From Deltaproteobacteria bacterium (GTDB lineage: Bacteria; Desulfobacterota; Binatia; Binatales; Binataceae): a DNA stretch of 64,000 bases. Numbering within the stretch: position 1 is the stretch's first letter; the number at the start of each line of letters is the position of its first letter. The notes beneath the pieces were generated by a model, which was not told the origin of the DNA, did no database searches, and saw only the letters and a list, made by a program, of their open reading frames with translations. The stretch spans positions 1 through 64,000 of the forward strand of contig JAKBMB010000024.1 in NCBI GenBank assembly GCA_021831785.1. Direction: 5' to 3'. A program made the translations under genes and the position numbers. Below are positions 34,617 through 44,251 of the stretch, in pieces.

Positions 34617-35270
34617 ATGTCGGCTGCTCCTTTGCGGCAAGAATCGCAAGAGTCGCGCGATGAAATTCTGCGGGCGGCGTCGCGCTTGTTCGCGAGCCTG
34701 GGATTTCACGAAGCGTCGATGTCTGAGGTTGCGCGTCAGGCGCGGGTAAGTAAGGCGCTGATCTTCTGGCACTTCAAGTCTAAGGAAGAGTTGTTTGTCG
34801 CGGTGATAAAGCGACTGCTGGAACCGTTCAGCATCGACTTTGCGAGCGAGGCGCAAGAACTCGACGAGCGCGAACAGCTCAAGCGCCTGATCGAGTTGTA
34901 CGTTCAATTCGTGCGCCATTACACAGGCTCGGTGCGTTTTTTCCTTACCCGGCTGCTGCGGGACGACCGTGAACAGGAAGGTCCGGCTTCTTTGAGCAGC
35001 CAGATACGCGGCCTCTACGAAAGCTACAGAAACCTGCTCGTCGATCTTATCAGGCGCGGACAAGAAAAGGGTGTCTGCTCGCGCCGTTTGGACGCGGAGA
35101 GCGCCGCTACCTTTCTTTTATCCACGCTCAACGGGCTTTTGGTGGACGTGTTGTTTTTGCGCACTCCGCAGCCCGGCTTTGACAGCATACTCAGCACGCT
35201 GGACTCGGTGCTATTTGCGCAAGCTCCGGCCGCGAATGTCGGCTCGGGCGCGAGATGCGGTAGAGCCTGA
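34617..35270 (+). CDS. TetR-family transcriptional regulator
   Basis: A 217-residue regulator. The DNA-binding domain covers residues ~10-55: RDEILRAASRLFASLGFHEA, then SMSEVARQARVSKALIFWHF and KSKEELF, an ordinary TetR helix-turn-helix. The ligand domain is less conserved. It lies 32 bases before hpnH in the same direction, so it may control the hopanoid genes, possibly in response to a membrane-active compound. The target is inference. Confidence 0.9.
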   Translation: MSAAPLRQESQESRDEILRAASRLFASLGFHEASMSEVARQARVSKALIFWHFKSKEELFVAVIKRLLEPFSIDFASEAQELDEREQLKRLIELYVQFVRHYTGSVRFFLTRLLRDDREQEGPASLSSQIRGLYESYRNLLVDLIRRGQEKGVCSRRLDAESAATFLLSTLNGLLVDVLFLRTPQPGFDSILSTLDSVLFAQAPAANVGSGARCGRA

Positions 35271-35311
35271 GTTCGTCGTGGTATCGGTGGCCTAAGGAGG
35301 CGTTGCGGCCA

Positions 35312-36310
35312 ATGCGAATGCCGCTCAAACTGATGATCGACCTGGGGCGTTATATGGGGCGCAAAAAGCGCGCCGGCGAGAAATACTTCCCGCTGGTGTT
35401 GATGCTTGAGCCGCTTCACGGCTGCAATCTAGCCTGCGTCGGATGCGGCCGAATCGTCGAATACAAAGATACGCTGTGGGACCAGATGCCGCTTGAGGAG
35501 GCGCTGGGCGCCGCGGCGGAGGCGGACGCGCCCATCGTATCGATCTGCGGCGGCGAGCCGCTTATCTACAACCATATCGTCGAGCTCACGAAGGCGCTCA
35601 TCGAAGAAAAGCGCCACGTGCAGATTTGCACTAACGCGCTGCTGCTCGACCGCTTCATCAAGCAAGTCGAACCGAGCACTTACCTGAGCTTCAACATCCA
35701 TCTTGACGGCATGCGGGAAACCCATGATCGCGTGGTCGCGCGCGACGGAGTGTTCGACCAGTGCGTCAAGATGATAAAGCTGCTCAAGTCCGAAGGGTAC
35801 CGCGTTCAGACCAACACCACGGTGTATCGCGAAACCACCGCTGAGGAGCTGGAGGAGATCATCATCCTGTTAACCAGCCTCCGTGTGGACGGGATGCTGG
35901 TGACGCCCGGTTATCATTATCAGGTGCTGGGCAATGACATCTACCTGAAAAAGGAGGAGATGCCGTACAAGTTCCGGCGCATCAAGCATCTGGCGCGCCA
36001 TCACAACATCATCAACACGCCGATCTACCTGGAGTATCTCGCCGGCGATCGAGACCTGCTGTGCAGTCCGTGGACGACCGTCACCCGCAATCCCCAGGGA
36101 TGGAAGGGGCCCTGCTATCTCATCACCAACGGACATTATCGCACGTTCAGAGAGCTGCATGAGGCCACCGACTGGGAATTCTACCGCACCAAGCAGGATG
36201 TCCGCTGCCGGAACTGCAAGCTGCATTCAGGCTTCGAAGGGACGGTGGCGATCGATTTCGGCAAAAATTTACGCGATTCTTTCGCGCTTGTACGCCACTA
36301 CGTGGCATAG
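35312..36310 (+). CDS. hpnH: Adenosylhopane synthase HpnH (radical SAM)
   Basis: A 332-residue radical SAM enzyme that adds the 5'-deoxyadenosyl group to diploptene, making adenosylhopane, the first step of side-chain extension. MLEPLHGCNLACVGCGRI holds the CxxxCxxC cluster motif, ICGGEPLIY follows, and the C-terminal region RCRNCKLHSGFEGTVAI is typical of HpnH. I chose ATG 35312, 11 bases after AAGGAGG, over a TTG at 35303. Located between the TetR gene and the isoprenoid genes. Confidence 0.93.
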   Translation: MRMPLKLMIDLGRYMGRKKRAGEKYFPLVLMLEPLHGCNLACVGCGRIVEYKDTLWDQMPLEEALGAAAEADAPIVSICGGEPLIYNHIVELTKALIEEKRHVQICTNALLLDRFIKQVEPSTYLSFNIHLDGMRETHDRVVARDGVFDQCVKMIKLLKSEGYRVQTNTTVYRETTAEELEEIIILLTSLRVDGMLVTPGYHYQVLGNDIYLKKEEMPYKFRRIKHLARHHNIINTPIYLEYLAGDRDLLCSPWTTVTRNPQGWKGPCYLITNGHYRTFRELHEATDWEFYRTKQDVRCRNCKLHSGFEGTVAIDFGKNLRDSFALVRHYVA

Positions 36311-36943
36311 ACCGACGAAAAGAACCTGTGCGCGCGGCCGCCGGCGTGCTCGCGGCCTGCATGCACTGGGGGCAAAGGCCTTAGGCGCGTGCGGCCGCAA
36401 GCCCAACGTCTGCGCCGCTTTTAACCTGATATTCGCATGGGTGCCGACCGAAGCGAGCCGCTCAAGCCAGCCGGCCGCGGCCGGTCCGGGGTATGTCAGA
36501 CGTTAATGCATTTAGAAGTGAAACCAACGCGGGCATTGGGGTTTTGCAGACTTGGCGAGCGCAGCCTCAGGGCTGTCGGGCATCGCGCCGCGGCGGTCTA
36601 GTGAACCCGAGAAAAGCCCGCAGTGAGGCGCCTCAAAAACTCAGGCGCGGGCTCCTTTCGGCTTCTTCCACGCCGGTGAGTCCGGGCGGGCGTGGTGTGG
36701 GCGCGGTTGACGAGGCTGCGTGCAGCGTCACAACACGGACTCGGCGGGGCTGGCCGAGCGGATGCAACCTATTAGATTCGCCGCCAAAGGCCCGGCGCGC
36801 TCGCCACGCGGGCGACGTCCGGCACCAGCGGCTGAGCGGCGCTGAGGCCACGGCTGAGCGCGCCGGTGCTCACGCCGGCAGCATCAGTCGGCTGTGAGCG
36901 GATTTTGGCGCATGAAGCGGCAAGGTGTAACGGGGTGGCGAGG
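36311..36943. other. Large gap between hpnH and the polyprenyl synthase gene
   Basis: About 630 bases. The open frame 36493-36897 (+) has no recognisable features and arginine/serine-rich composition typical of out-of-frame GC-rich DNA. A 14-bp palindrome, CCGGCCGCGGCCGG, lies near 36470. No promoter or RNA is convincing. Confidence 0.45.
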
Positions 36944-37864
36944 ATGAGCATGCCGAGGGAACGTTTGGCGCTGCGCTTTGACTTCCGTAGCTACCTCACC
37001 GAGCGTCAGAAATTCGTCGAGCGCGCTCTTGTGCGGGCCGTACCCGAACCAGGAAGCGGAGCTCGCGTATTGTTCGAGGCGATGCGCTACAGCCTTTTGA
37101 GCGGCGGCAAGCGGATACGCCCGGTGATGGCGTTAGCGGCGTGCGAAGCGGTCGGCGGCTCGGCGCAAGACGCGCTCGGCCTGGCCTGCGCGCTGGAGAT
37201 GATTCACACCTACTCGATGGTGCACGACGACCTGCCGTGCATGGACGACGACGAGCTGCGCCGCGGCAAGCCCACTAACCATCGGGTGTATGGCGACGCG
37301 ATGGCCACGCTGGCCGGCGACGCTCTGTTGACCGACGCCTTTTACGTTCTCGCTAGTTGGAGCACCTCGCGGGTGCCGGCCGAAGTGGTCCTGCGCGTGA
37401 TTGCCGAGCTGGCCCGCGCCGCGGGCTCCACCGGGATGGTCGCGGGACAGGCGGCCGACATCGAAAGCGAGGGCCGCGCGCTCAACCGCGAACAACTCGA
37501 GCACCTGCACGGTCGCAAAACCGGCGCGCTGTTTATGGCCGCGGTGCGCGGCGGAGCATCGCTCGGCGGCGGCCGGGATTCCGAGCTCGAAGCGTTGACG
37601 GCGTATGCGCGCGCGGCGGGCCTGGCCTTTCAGGTGACCGACGACATCCTCGACGTGGAATCGTCGGCCGACCGGATGGGCAAGCGTACGCAAAAGGACG
37701 GCGCGCGCGGCAAGGCGACCTACCCGGGCGTGCTGGGGCTCGAGCGCTCGCGTGAATTTGCTCAGCAGCTCAAGCAGCGAGCAATAGAGGCGCTTGACGG
37801 CTTCGGCGAAAGCGCGGACGCCTTGCGCGCCCTTGCGTGCTACGTCGTAGAGCGCGAGGCGTAG
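36944..37864 (+). CDS. ispA: Polyprenyl (farnesyl) diphosphate synthase
   Basis: A 306-residue prenyltransferase. The first aspartate-rich motif reads MVHDDLPCMDDDELRRGKPT (DDxxxxD with preceding small side chains, as in bacterial FPP synthase), and the second is FQVTDDILDVE. GGKRIRP binds IPP. The start at 36944 follows GCGAGG closely; a second ATG lies two codons later. It supplies FPP to the squalene-forming genes HpnC and HpnD further along the same strand. Confidence 0.92.
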   Translation: MSMPRERLALRFDFRSYLTERQKFVERALVRAVPEPGSGARVLFEAMRYSLLSGGKRIRPVMALAACEAVGGSAQDALGLACALEMIHTYSMVHDDLPCMDDDELRRGKPTNHRVYGDAMATLAGDALLTDAFYVLASWSTSRVPAEVVLRVIAELARAAGSTGMVAGQAADIESEGRALNREQLEHLHGRKTGALFMAAVRGGASLGGGRDSELEALTAYARAAGLAFQVTDDILDVESSADRMGKRTQKDGARGKATYPGVLGLERSREFAQQLKQRAIEALDGFGESADALRALACYVVEREA

Positions 37865-37872
37865 GCTGCCTG

Positions 37873-38964
37873 ATGGGAAGCGTCGAAATTGCCCCGCGCG
37901 AGCGCGCGCCAGGCGCCACGGCCGAACGCGGTTGGGCGCGACAGGCCGTACTCCAGGCGCCCGGGCGCCTGGAACTGCGCAAGTTCACGCCGCCGCGGCC
38001 GGGGCCGGGCGAGCTTTTGATCGAGGTTAAGTGCGCGCTGAGCTGCGGCACCGACCTGAAGACTTATCGGCGCGGCCATCCGCTCTTCCCCATGCCTACG
38101 CCGTTGGGTCATGAGTTTTCGGGCGTGGTGGCGGAGCTCGGCGAAGGAGTGGAGCGCTTTGCCGTGGGAGACGCCGTGATGGCGGTCCCGAGCGCGCCGT
38201 GCGGGCGCTGCTTCTTTTGCCGCCGGGAGCAAGAAAACTTGTGCGCGCAGGTCGCGGAGCGAATAGTCGCGGGGGCATACGCCGATTACCTGCTGCTGCC
38301 GGCACATGTGGCGGCGCGCCACACGTTCAAAAAGCCGGACAACATATCTTTTGAGACCGCGGCGCTGCTGGAGCCGCTGTCGTGCGTGTTCCACGCCCTG
38401 GAGTTGGCTCGGATCCGAAGCTCTGAGACGGCGCTGATCCTGGGGGCAGGTCCGTTCGGCCTCTTGCATCTGATCGCCCTTAAAGCGCGCGGCGCTCACC
38501 AGGTGATGGTCGCGGGACGGCGGCCCAATCGGCTTAAATGCGCGCGGGAGCTGAGAGCCGATCACGTGGTGGATGTTGAGAGCGAGGAGCCGGCGGCGGC
38601 CGCGGCGCGGCTTAACGGCGGCTGGGGCCCGGACCTGGTGATCGAAGCCACCGGCCTGGTGGCGGGGTGGGAGCAGGCGCTGCGATTGACGCGCCGTGGA
38701 GGGCGGGTGCTGTTTTTCGGCGGCTGCCGGCCGGGCACGGTGGTGCCGTTGGACACGCGGCGGATGCATTACGATAACCTGACGCTCGTCGCGCCGTTTC
38801 ATTTTCGCCCGCGCGACGTGCTCGCGGCGCTTCAAGCGCTGAGCGAGCGGAGCTTGCCCGGCTTGGAGCGCATAATTGACGCGCGCCGCCGCCTCGACCA
38901 GCTACCCGAGGTTTTCGCGCTCCTGGAGCAAGGCGCGGCGCTTAAGTGCGCGATCATTCCGTGA
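37873..38964 (+). CDS. Zn-dependent medium-chain alcohol dehydrogenase
   Basis: A 363-residue MDR enzyme. Catalytic zinc ligands are in LSCGTDLKTYRRGHP and GHEFSGVV, the structural zinc lobe is CGRCFFCRREQENLC, and the Rossmann motif is ILGAGPFGLLHLIAL. The layout matches sorbitol/threonine-type dehydrogenases. It starts 8 bases after ispA and ends about 75 bases before shc, so it is embedded in the hopanoid operon, where its substrate could be an isoprenoid alcohol or a hopanoid side chain. That role is inference. Confidence 0.85.
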   Translation: MGSVEIAPRERAPGATAERGWARQAVLQAPGRLELRKFTPPRPGPGELLIEVKCALSCGTDLKTYRRGHPLFPMPTPLGHEFSGVVAELGEGVERFAVGDAVMAVPSAPCGRCFFCRREQENLCAQVAERIVAGAYADYLLLPAHVAARHTFKKPDNISFETAALLEPLSCVFHALELARIRSSETALILGAGPFGLLHLIALKARGAHQVMVAGRRPNRLKCARELRADHVVDVESEEPAAAAARLNGGWGPDLVIEATGLVAGWEQALRLTRRGGRVLFFGGCRPGTVVPLDTRRMHYDNLTLVAPFHFRPRDVLAALQALSERSLPGLERIIDARRRLDQLPEVFALLEQGAALKCAIIP

Positions 38965-39038
38965 GCGGAGAAGTGACGCGCTGAGCGTGCCGCCGAGGAT
39001 GTTTACAGACGGTCAGTCCTTTTCATAACGTGGTCCCC

Positions 39039-41036
39039 ATGGCTATTGACACCAGCGAATCGGAATTGCCGCGCGAGGCGCCGTCCGAGCAGAACGGCCA
39101 GGCACCGGCCAGCCAGGAGCCTTCGCGCGCCGACCTCGCCGCGCGGCTCGACCAGGCTCTCGAGCGCGCGCACCGCGCGCTGCTCGCGGCCCAGCACAGC
39201 GACGGCTACTGGACGTTCCCGCTCACGGCGAACGCCCAGATGAACGCCGAGTACGTCATGTTTAATCACTTCATGGGGCGGGTCGAGCCGGAACTGGAAC
39301 AGCGCTTGGCGAAATATCTGCTCGAAACGCAGCAGGGCGACGGGAGCTGGAGCCTGTTTCACGGCGGGGCGGGACATCTCACCACCACCGTAGAGGCGTA
39401 CGCCGCGCTGAAGCTAGCCGGCCGGCGCGCCGGCGACGACGCCGTAACCCGCGCTCGCCGTTGGGTGCTGGCCGGCGGCGGGATCGCCAAGATTGGCGTT
39501 CTGGCGCGCTTTTATCTCGCCGCGCTGGGCCAGGTGTCGTGGGACTCAACGCCCGCGGTGCCGCCCGAGATCGCGCTGCTGCCGAAATGGTTTCCGGTGC
39601 ACATGTACAAGCTTTCCGCCTGGGCGCGGCCGATCGTGTCCGCGCTGATGCTGCTCCAGGCGACGCGGCCGGTGGCCAAAATCCCCTACGTCGAGGGCGT
39701 GCTCGAGCTTTACATTCTGCCGCCGCACTTCACGCGTTTTGCCAGGCGGCGCGGCGAACGCGCGTGGTCGCTATGCAACTTGTTCAATCTGGCCGATCGC
39801 GGATTGAGCCTGTACGACCGGCACGCGCCGCCCGGCTTGCGCGCGCGGGCGCTGCTGCATCTCGAACGATGGGTGCTCGAACGCCAGGACGCCAACGGCT
39901 CGTGGGCCGGAATCCAGCCGTGCTACCTGCTCACGGCGATGGGGCTCAAAGGATTGGGCTATCGCTTAGAGCATCCGGTGATCCGCAAGGCGCTGGCTGC
40001 CACCCACGAGCTGATCTGGGAACTCGGCGACAAGGCGCTCTACCAGCCGTGCGTATCGCCGGTATGGGACACCGCGCTCGCGGCCAAAGCGCTGCTCGAA
40101 TCGGACTTTCCCGCCGATCACCCGGCGCTCAAGAAGACCGCGGGCTGGCTGATAAGAAACCAAATCTTTCGCCGCGGCGACTGGTCCGTCAAGCGCCCTG
40201 GCCTGGCGCCGGGGGGATGGGCGTTTCAGTTCTATAACGAATGGTACCCCGACGTCGACGACGCCGCGGTCGTGCTCTGCGTGTTGGCCAACAGCGCGGT
40301 CGACGACATGGACGGATGCCGCCGCGCGCTCGCGGCCGGCGCGCACTGGGTGATGGGGATGCAGTCGAGCGACGGCGGCTTCGCGGCGTTCGACGCGGAC
40401 AACAACGCCCACTGGCTCAACCAAGCGCCGTTCGCCGATGTGGAGGCGGTGACCGATCCCACCTGCGCCGACGTGACCGGCCGGGTGCTCGAGATGATGG
40501 GGACGGTCGGCGTCGCCGCGAGCCATCCGGTCGCCGTCCGCGCGATCAAATGGCTTAAACGCCGCCAGGAAAGCGACGGCTCGTGGCGCGGCCGCTGGGG
40601 CGTCAATTACATCTACGGATGCTTTTCGGCGCTCGCCGGGCTGCGCGCGGTCGGCGCCGACCTCGGCGAGCCGTGGGTGAAGCGCGCGGTCCAATGGCTC
40701 AAACTGCGGCAGAACGCTGACGGAGGATGGGGCGAAAGTTGCCTCAGCGACAAAGACCCTTCCTACCGTGGGCGTGGGCCTAGCACTGCGTCGCAAACGG
40801 CATGGGCTCTGATCGGCCTGCTGGCGGGCGAGGACGAGATAAGCGAGTCCGCGGTGCGCGGCGCCCAATGGCTGCTCGAGCGCGCGGACGAAACCGGGCT
40901 CTGGGAGGAAGCGGAGTTCACCGGCACCGGGTTCCCGAATCATTTCTATCTCCATTACGCCGGCTACGCGCGCTACTTTCCTCTAATGGCGCTCGGACGC
41001 TTGCGCCGACGGCTCGCCCCGCGCGCCGACGGGTAG
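39039..41036 (+). CDS. shc: Squalene-hopene cyclase
   Basis: A 665-residue triterpene cyclase converting squalene to hopene or hopanol. The catalytic acid motif DVDD is at about residue 405 (YPDVDDAAVVL), and QW repeats such as QQGDGSWS, QDANGSWAG, QESDGSWRGRWG and QNADGGWGES are spread through the chain. The membrane-inserted and inner-barrel regions are full length. ATG 39039 was chosen over GTG 39030. The N-terminal ~30 residues are a polar extension. It is the central enzyme of the cluster. Confidence 0.97.
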   Translation: MAIDTSESELPREAPSEQNGQAPASQEPSRADLAARLDQALERAHRALLAAQHSDGYWTFPLTANAQMNAEYVMFNHFMGRVEPELEQRLAKYLLETQQGDGSWSLFHGGAGHLTTTVEAYAALKLAGRRAGDDAVTRARRWVLAGGGIAKIGVLARFYLAALGQVSWDSTPAVPPEIALLPKWFPVHMYKLSAWARPIVSALMLLQATRPVAKIPYVEGVLELYILPPHFTRFARRRGERAWSLCNLFNLADRGLSLYDRHAPPGLRARALLHLERWVLERQDANGSWAGIQPCYLLTAMGLKGLGYRLEHPVIRKALAATHELIWELGDKALYQPCVSPVWDTALAAKALLESDFPADHPALKKTAGWLIRNQIFRRGDWSVKRPGLAPGGWAFQFYNEWYPDVDDAAVVLCVLANSAVDDMDGCRRALAAGAHWVMGMQSSDGGFAAFDADNNAHWLNQAPFADVEAVTDPTCADVTGRVLEMMGTVGVAASHPVAVRAIKWLKRRQESDGSWRGRWGVNYIYGCFSALAGLRAVGADLGEPWVKRAVQWLKLRQNADGGWGESCLSDKDPSYRGRGPSTASQTAWALIGLLAGEDEISESAVRGAQWLLERADETGLWEEAEFTGTGFPNHFYLHYAGYARYFPLMALGRLRRRLAPRADG

Positions 41037-41049
41037 GCGAGAGCAGGCG

Positions 41050-42204
41050 ATGAAAGAAATTGCGGTTCTCGGCTCGACCGGCTCGGTGGGGGTGACCGCG
41101 CTGGATGTGGCCGGGCGCTTCCCCGATCGCTTTCGCGTGGTGGCGCTGGCCGCGGGGCGCAACGTTGCTTTGCTGGCCGAGCAGATCAAGCGCTGGCGTC
41201 CGGAACTGGTATCGGTCGCTTGCGCGCAAACGGCCGCCGATCTGCGCGCGAGGCTCGGCTCGCTCAAGGTGGAAATCCTGCCCGGGGCCGAGGGCGTAGT
41301 GGCGGCGGCAACCCACCCGGCGGCCAAGCTGGTGGTGTGCGCGATGGTTGGGGCGCTGGGACTGCGTCCAACCTACGCCGCGATCGAGGCGGGCAAGGAC
41401 ATCGCGTTTGCCAACAAGGAAGTGCTGGTGGTGGCCGGACAGCTCGTCGTCGACGCGGTCAAGCGCCGCGGCGTGCGGCTGCTGCCGGTGGACAGCGAGC
41501 ACAACGCCGTCTTCCAGTGCCTGCAGGGCTGCGAGACCGGGGCGCTCAGGCGGATTATACTGACCGCCTCGGGCGGGCCGTTCCGCACCTGGGCGCCCGA
41601 GAAGTTCCTCTCGATAACCGTGGAGGACGCGCTTAGGCATCCCACCTGGCGCATGGGCGAGAAGATCACGATCGACTCCGCGACCATGATGAACAAGGGA
41701 CTGGAAGTAATTGAGGCGCGCTGGCTGTTCGGCCTGCCCGCGCAACAAATCTCGGTGGTGGTTCATCCCCAGAGCATCGTGCATTCGATGGTCGAGTTAA
41801 TCGACGGCTCGGTGATCGCCCAGATGGCGATTCCGGACATGGCGATTCCGGTGGCTTACGCCCTGGCCTACCCGGAGCGCTTGCCGCTTGATCATCTCAA
41901 GCCGCTCTCGCTGCTGGAATGCGGCCGGCTCACCTTCGAATCGCCCGATCCGGAGCGTTTTCCGTGTCTGCGCTTGGCCTACGCGGCGCTCGAGGCGGGG
42001 GGCGTGATGCCGGCCTGTCTGAACGCCGCCAACGAGGAGCTGGTGGCGGGCTTCCTGTCGGGCCGCGTGACGTTCGCCGCGATTCCCCATTTCATCGAAG
42101 CCGTCATGTCGCGTCATCCCAATCGCGCGGTCTCCTGCGTCGAGGATTTGCTCGAGGCCGACGGGCGCGCAAGGGCGCTGACGCGCGAGCTCATCGCGGC
42201 TTAG
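41050..42204 (+). CDS. dxr: 1-deoxy-D-xylulose 5-phosphate reductoisomerase
   Basis: A 384-residue MEP-pathway enzyme making 2-C-methylerythritol 4-phosphate with NADPH. The NADPH motif is VLGSTGSVGVTALDV. Metal and substrate residues lie in LLPVDSEHNAVFQCL and ASGGPFRTW, and the flexible loop and helix region is HPTWRMGEKITIDSATMMNK. It lies 13 bases after shc and 9 before hpnC. Having this flux-controlling step in the hopanoid operon ties precursor supply to hopanoid output. Confidence 0.96.
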   Translation: MKEIAVLGSTGSVGVTALDVAGRFPDRFRVVALAAGRNVALLAEQIKRWRPELVSVACAQTAADLRARLGSLKVEILPGAEGVVAAATHPAAKLVVCAMVGALGLRPTYAAIEAGKDIAFANKEVLVVAGQLVVDAVKRRGVRLLPVDSEHNAVFQCLQGCETGALRRIILTASGGPFRTWAPEKFLSITVEDALRHPTWRMGEKITIDSATMMNKGLEVIEARWLFGLPAQQISVVVHPQSIVHSMVELIDGSVIAQMAIPDMAIPVAYALAYPERLPLDHLKPLSLLECGRLTFESPDPERFPCLRLAYAALEAGGVMPACLNAANEELVAGFLSGRVTFAAIPHFIEAVMSRHPNRAVSCVEDLLEADGRARALTRELIAA

Positions 42205-42213
42205 GCGCCGGCC

Positions 42214-43107
42214 ATGGCTTACGCCGCAGCGCAGCAGACCGCTCGCGACCCCGGCCCGGACCGGGCCGGGGAAATCGAGGCCGCGTACGCTTACTGCGGG
42301 CGGCTCGCGCGCGCGCACTACGAAAACTTCACCATCGCGTCGTGGCTGATGCCGAGCGCGATGCGCCCGCACATGCACGCCATCTACGCGTACGCGCGCG
42401 CCGCCGATGATTTTGCCGACGAAGAGCGCGACCTGGCCAAGCTGGACCAGATGGAGCGCGACCTGGAAGAAGCCTACGACGGGCACCCGCGCGGCCCGCT
42501 GTTCGTCGCGCTGGCCGACACGGCGCGGCGCTACGATATTCCGCGCAAACCGTTTCTCGATCTGCTGCGGGCTTTCCGCACCGACATCGATTTCAAGGGC
42601 TTCGAGACCATCGACGAGTTGCTCGAATACGCGCGCTACTCTGCCAATCCCGTGGGCCAGTTGGTGCTTTTCCTGTTCGGCTACCGCGACGCGCAGCGCG
42701 GGCGGCTCTCCGATCTAATCTGCTCGGGCTTGCAGTTGGCGAACTTCTGGCAGGACATCGCGCTCGACCTGGAAAAGGGCCGCGTCTATATCCCGCGCGC
42801 TGACCTCAGGCGCTTTGGCGTCGCGGTCGAGGAGCTTAGGCGCGGCGCGGTAACGCCGAAGTTCCAGGCGCTGATGCGCGGCGAGATCAGCTTGACCCGC
42901 GAGATGCTGCTGGAGGGCGCCGAGCTTCATCGCCTGGTCGGCGGGGGTCTCAGGCGCGACGTCCTGATGTTCGCCGGCGGCGGTCTGGCCATCTTGCGAG
43001 CCATCGAACGCGCGGGCTACGACGTGTTCAGGCGGCGGCCGACCTTGAGCAAATTGGACTATATAAAGCTCGGATGGCGCGCCCTGGGCGGGCGCCTTAA
43101 ACCGTGA
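42214..43107 (+). CDS. hpnC: Hydroxysqualene synthase HpnC
   Basis: A 297-residue squalene/phytoene synthase-family protein. AYARAADDFADEERDL carries the first DxxxD-type motif after the HpnC-like MPSAMRPHMHAIYAYARAAD, and LANFWQDIALDLEKGRVYIP the second. It replaces diphosphate in presqualene diphosphate by water to give hydroxysqualene. It lies directly before hpnD and hpnE, completing the three-step alternative to squalene synthase. Confidence 0.93.
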   Translation: MAYAAAQQTARDPGPDRAGEIEAAYAYCGRLARAHYENFTIASWLMPSAMRPHMHAIYAYARAADDFADEERDLAKLDQMERDLEEAYDGHPRGPLFVALADTARRYDIPRKPFLDLLRAFRTDIDFKGFETIDELLEYARYSANPVGQLVLFLFGYRDAQRGRLSDLICSGLQLANFWQDIALDLEKGRVYIPRADLRRFGVAVEELRRGAVTPKFQALMRGEISLTREMLLEGAELHRLVGGGLRRDVLMFAGGGLAILRAIERAGYDVFRRRPTLSKLDYIKLGWRALGGRLKP

Positions 43108-43135
43108 GCGCCATGATGGTAAGCGGTCTGCTGTT

Positions 43136-44251
43136 ATGGATAGGCAGCGCGGGAGAAGCCCGACGCGCGACATGAGGCGCCCTTTCGAGCGGCGTTTGCG
43201 CGGCTCAGCGGGTCGCGGCGCCGCTTACCGGTTGGCCGCGCGGCTGCGGCGGGCGTTGGGCGCGCTGCGCTTCCCGAGTGCCTGGCGCGAAAGGTTTCAC
43301 GCCGCGACGAGTTTGCTGACTTTGGCCGCTTCGGCGCAAGGCAAACCCGGCGCGTCAGGCGGGCCGCCGTTTGCGGACGCGCAGCTTGAGTCAAGCTTCG
43401 CGCGCTGCGCGCAGATAACGCGGCGCGCTTCGAGCAACTTTTACTACGCCTTTATGCTGTTGCCGGCGGAGCGCCGGCGCGCGCTGCACGCCGTCTACGC
43501 CTTTTGCCGTTTCGTCGACGATATCGCCGACGACGCGAGCGTGCGCGAGCCGGCGCAGATGCTCGAGCGCTGGCGTGAGGAACTCGACCGCGTCTACCGC
43601 GGGCAGCCGGCGCGGCCGGTCTCGCGCGCGCTGGCCGCGAGCGTCACACGCTTCGGCATCCCACGCGAGCCGTTCGAGGAAATTATCGCGGGAGTCGAGA
43701 TGGACCTCCTGCGCTCACGCTACGAGACTTTCGAAGAGCTCAAGCTTTATTGCCGGCGTGTCGCCTCCGCCGTCGGCCTGATCTGCATCGAGATCTTCGG
43801 CTACCGTAATCCGCTGACCAAGGTCTATGCGGAGAATTTAGGCATCGCCTTTCAGCTCACCAACATTTTGCGCGACGTCGGCGAGGACGCGGCCCGCGGC
43901 CGGATCTACTTGCCGCTCGAAGATCTAAGGCGGTTTCATGTGGAGCCGGAGGAGATCCTGCGCGCTACTTTCAGCGAACGCTTCGCCGCGCTGATGCACT
44001 TCGAGGCCACGCGCGCGCGTTCATACTACAACGCTGCCGAGGCCGCGCTCACGACTCAGGATCGCCCCTCCCTCCTGGCGGCCGAAGGCATGCGCGCCAT
44101 CTACCGCGCAATCCTCGACCGCATAGTGAGCGCCGATTACCGGGTTTTCGGCCGGCGCCAAGGCGTTGCTTTGCCGCGCAAGCTTTATTTGGTGGGACGC
44201 GTCTGGCTCGGCGGGAGGCTCCGGCACCCGGGCGGCGGAGGCGCCGCATGA
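43136..44251 (+). CDS. hpnD: Presqualene diphosphate synthase HpnD, with extended N-terminus
   Basis: A 371-residue protein; the recognisable HpnD domain begins at about residue 95 (ITRRASSNFYYAFMLLPAER), with HAVYAFCRFVDDIADD as the first aspartate motif and QLTNILRDVGEDAARGRIYL as the second. It joins two FPP into presqualene diphosphate. The first ~90 residues are arginine/alanine-rich and not part of the family; a later start is likely but no good ATG lies near the domain. The stop overlaps hpnE (ATGA). Confidence 0.9.
   Translation: MDRQRGRSPTRDMRRPFERRLRGSAGRGAAYRLAARLRRALGALRFPSAWRERFHAATSLLTLAASAQGKPGASGGPPFADAQLESSFARCAQITRRASSNFYYAFMLLPAERRRALHAVYAFCRFVDDIADDASVREPAQMLERWREELDRVYRGQPARPVSRALAASVTRFGIPREPFEEIIAGVEMDLLRSRYETFEELKLYCRRVASAVGLICIEIFGYRNPLTKVYAENLGIAFQLTNILRDVGEDAARGRIYLPLEDLRRFHVEPEEILRATFSERFAALMHFEATRARSYYNAAEAALTTQDRPSLLAAEGMRAIYRAILDRIVSADYRVFGRRQGVALPRKLYLVGRVWLGGRLRHPGGGGAA

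Noticed and set aside
36493-36897. A 134-codon open frame between hpnH and ispA
   Set aside because: No domain, signal, membrane segment or ribosome site; serine/arginine-rich composition suggests non-coding sequence.
37840-38835. Long minus-strand open frame opposite the Zn dehydrogenase gene, and similar antisense frames across the window
   Set aside because: Their translations are histidine/arginine-rich shadows typical of GC-rich coding DNA, and the opposite strand encodes well-recognised proteins.
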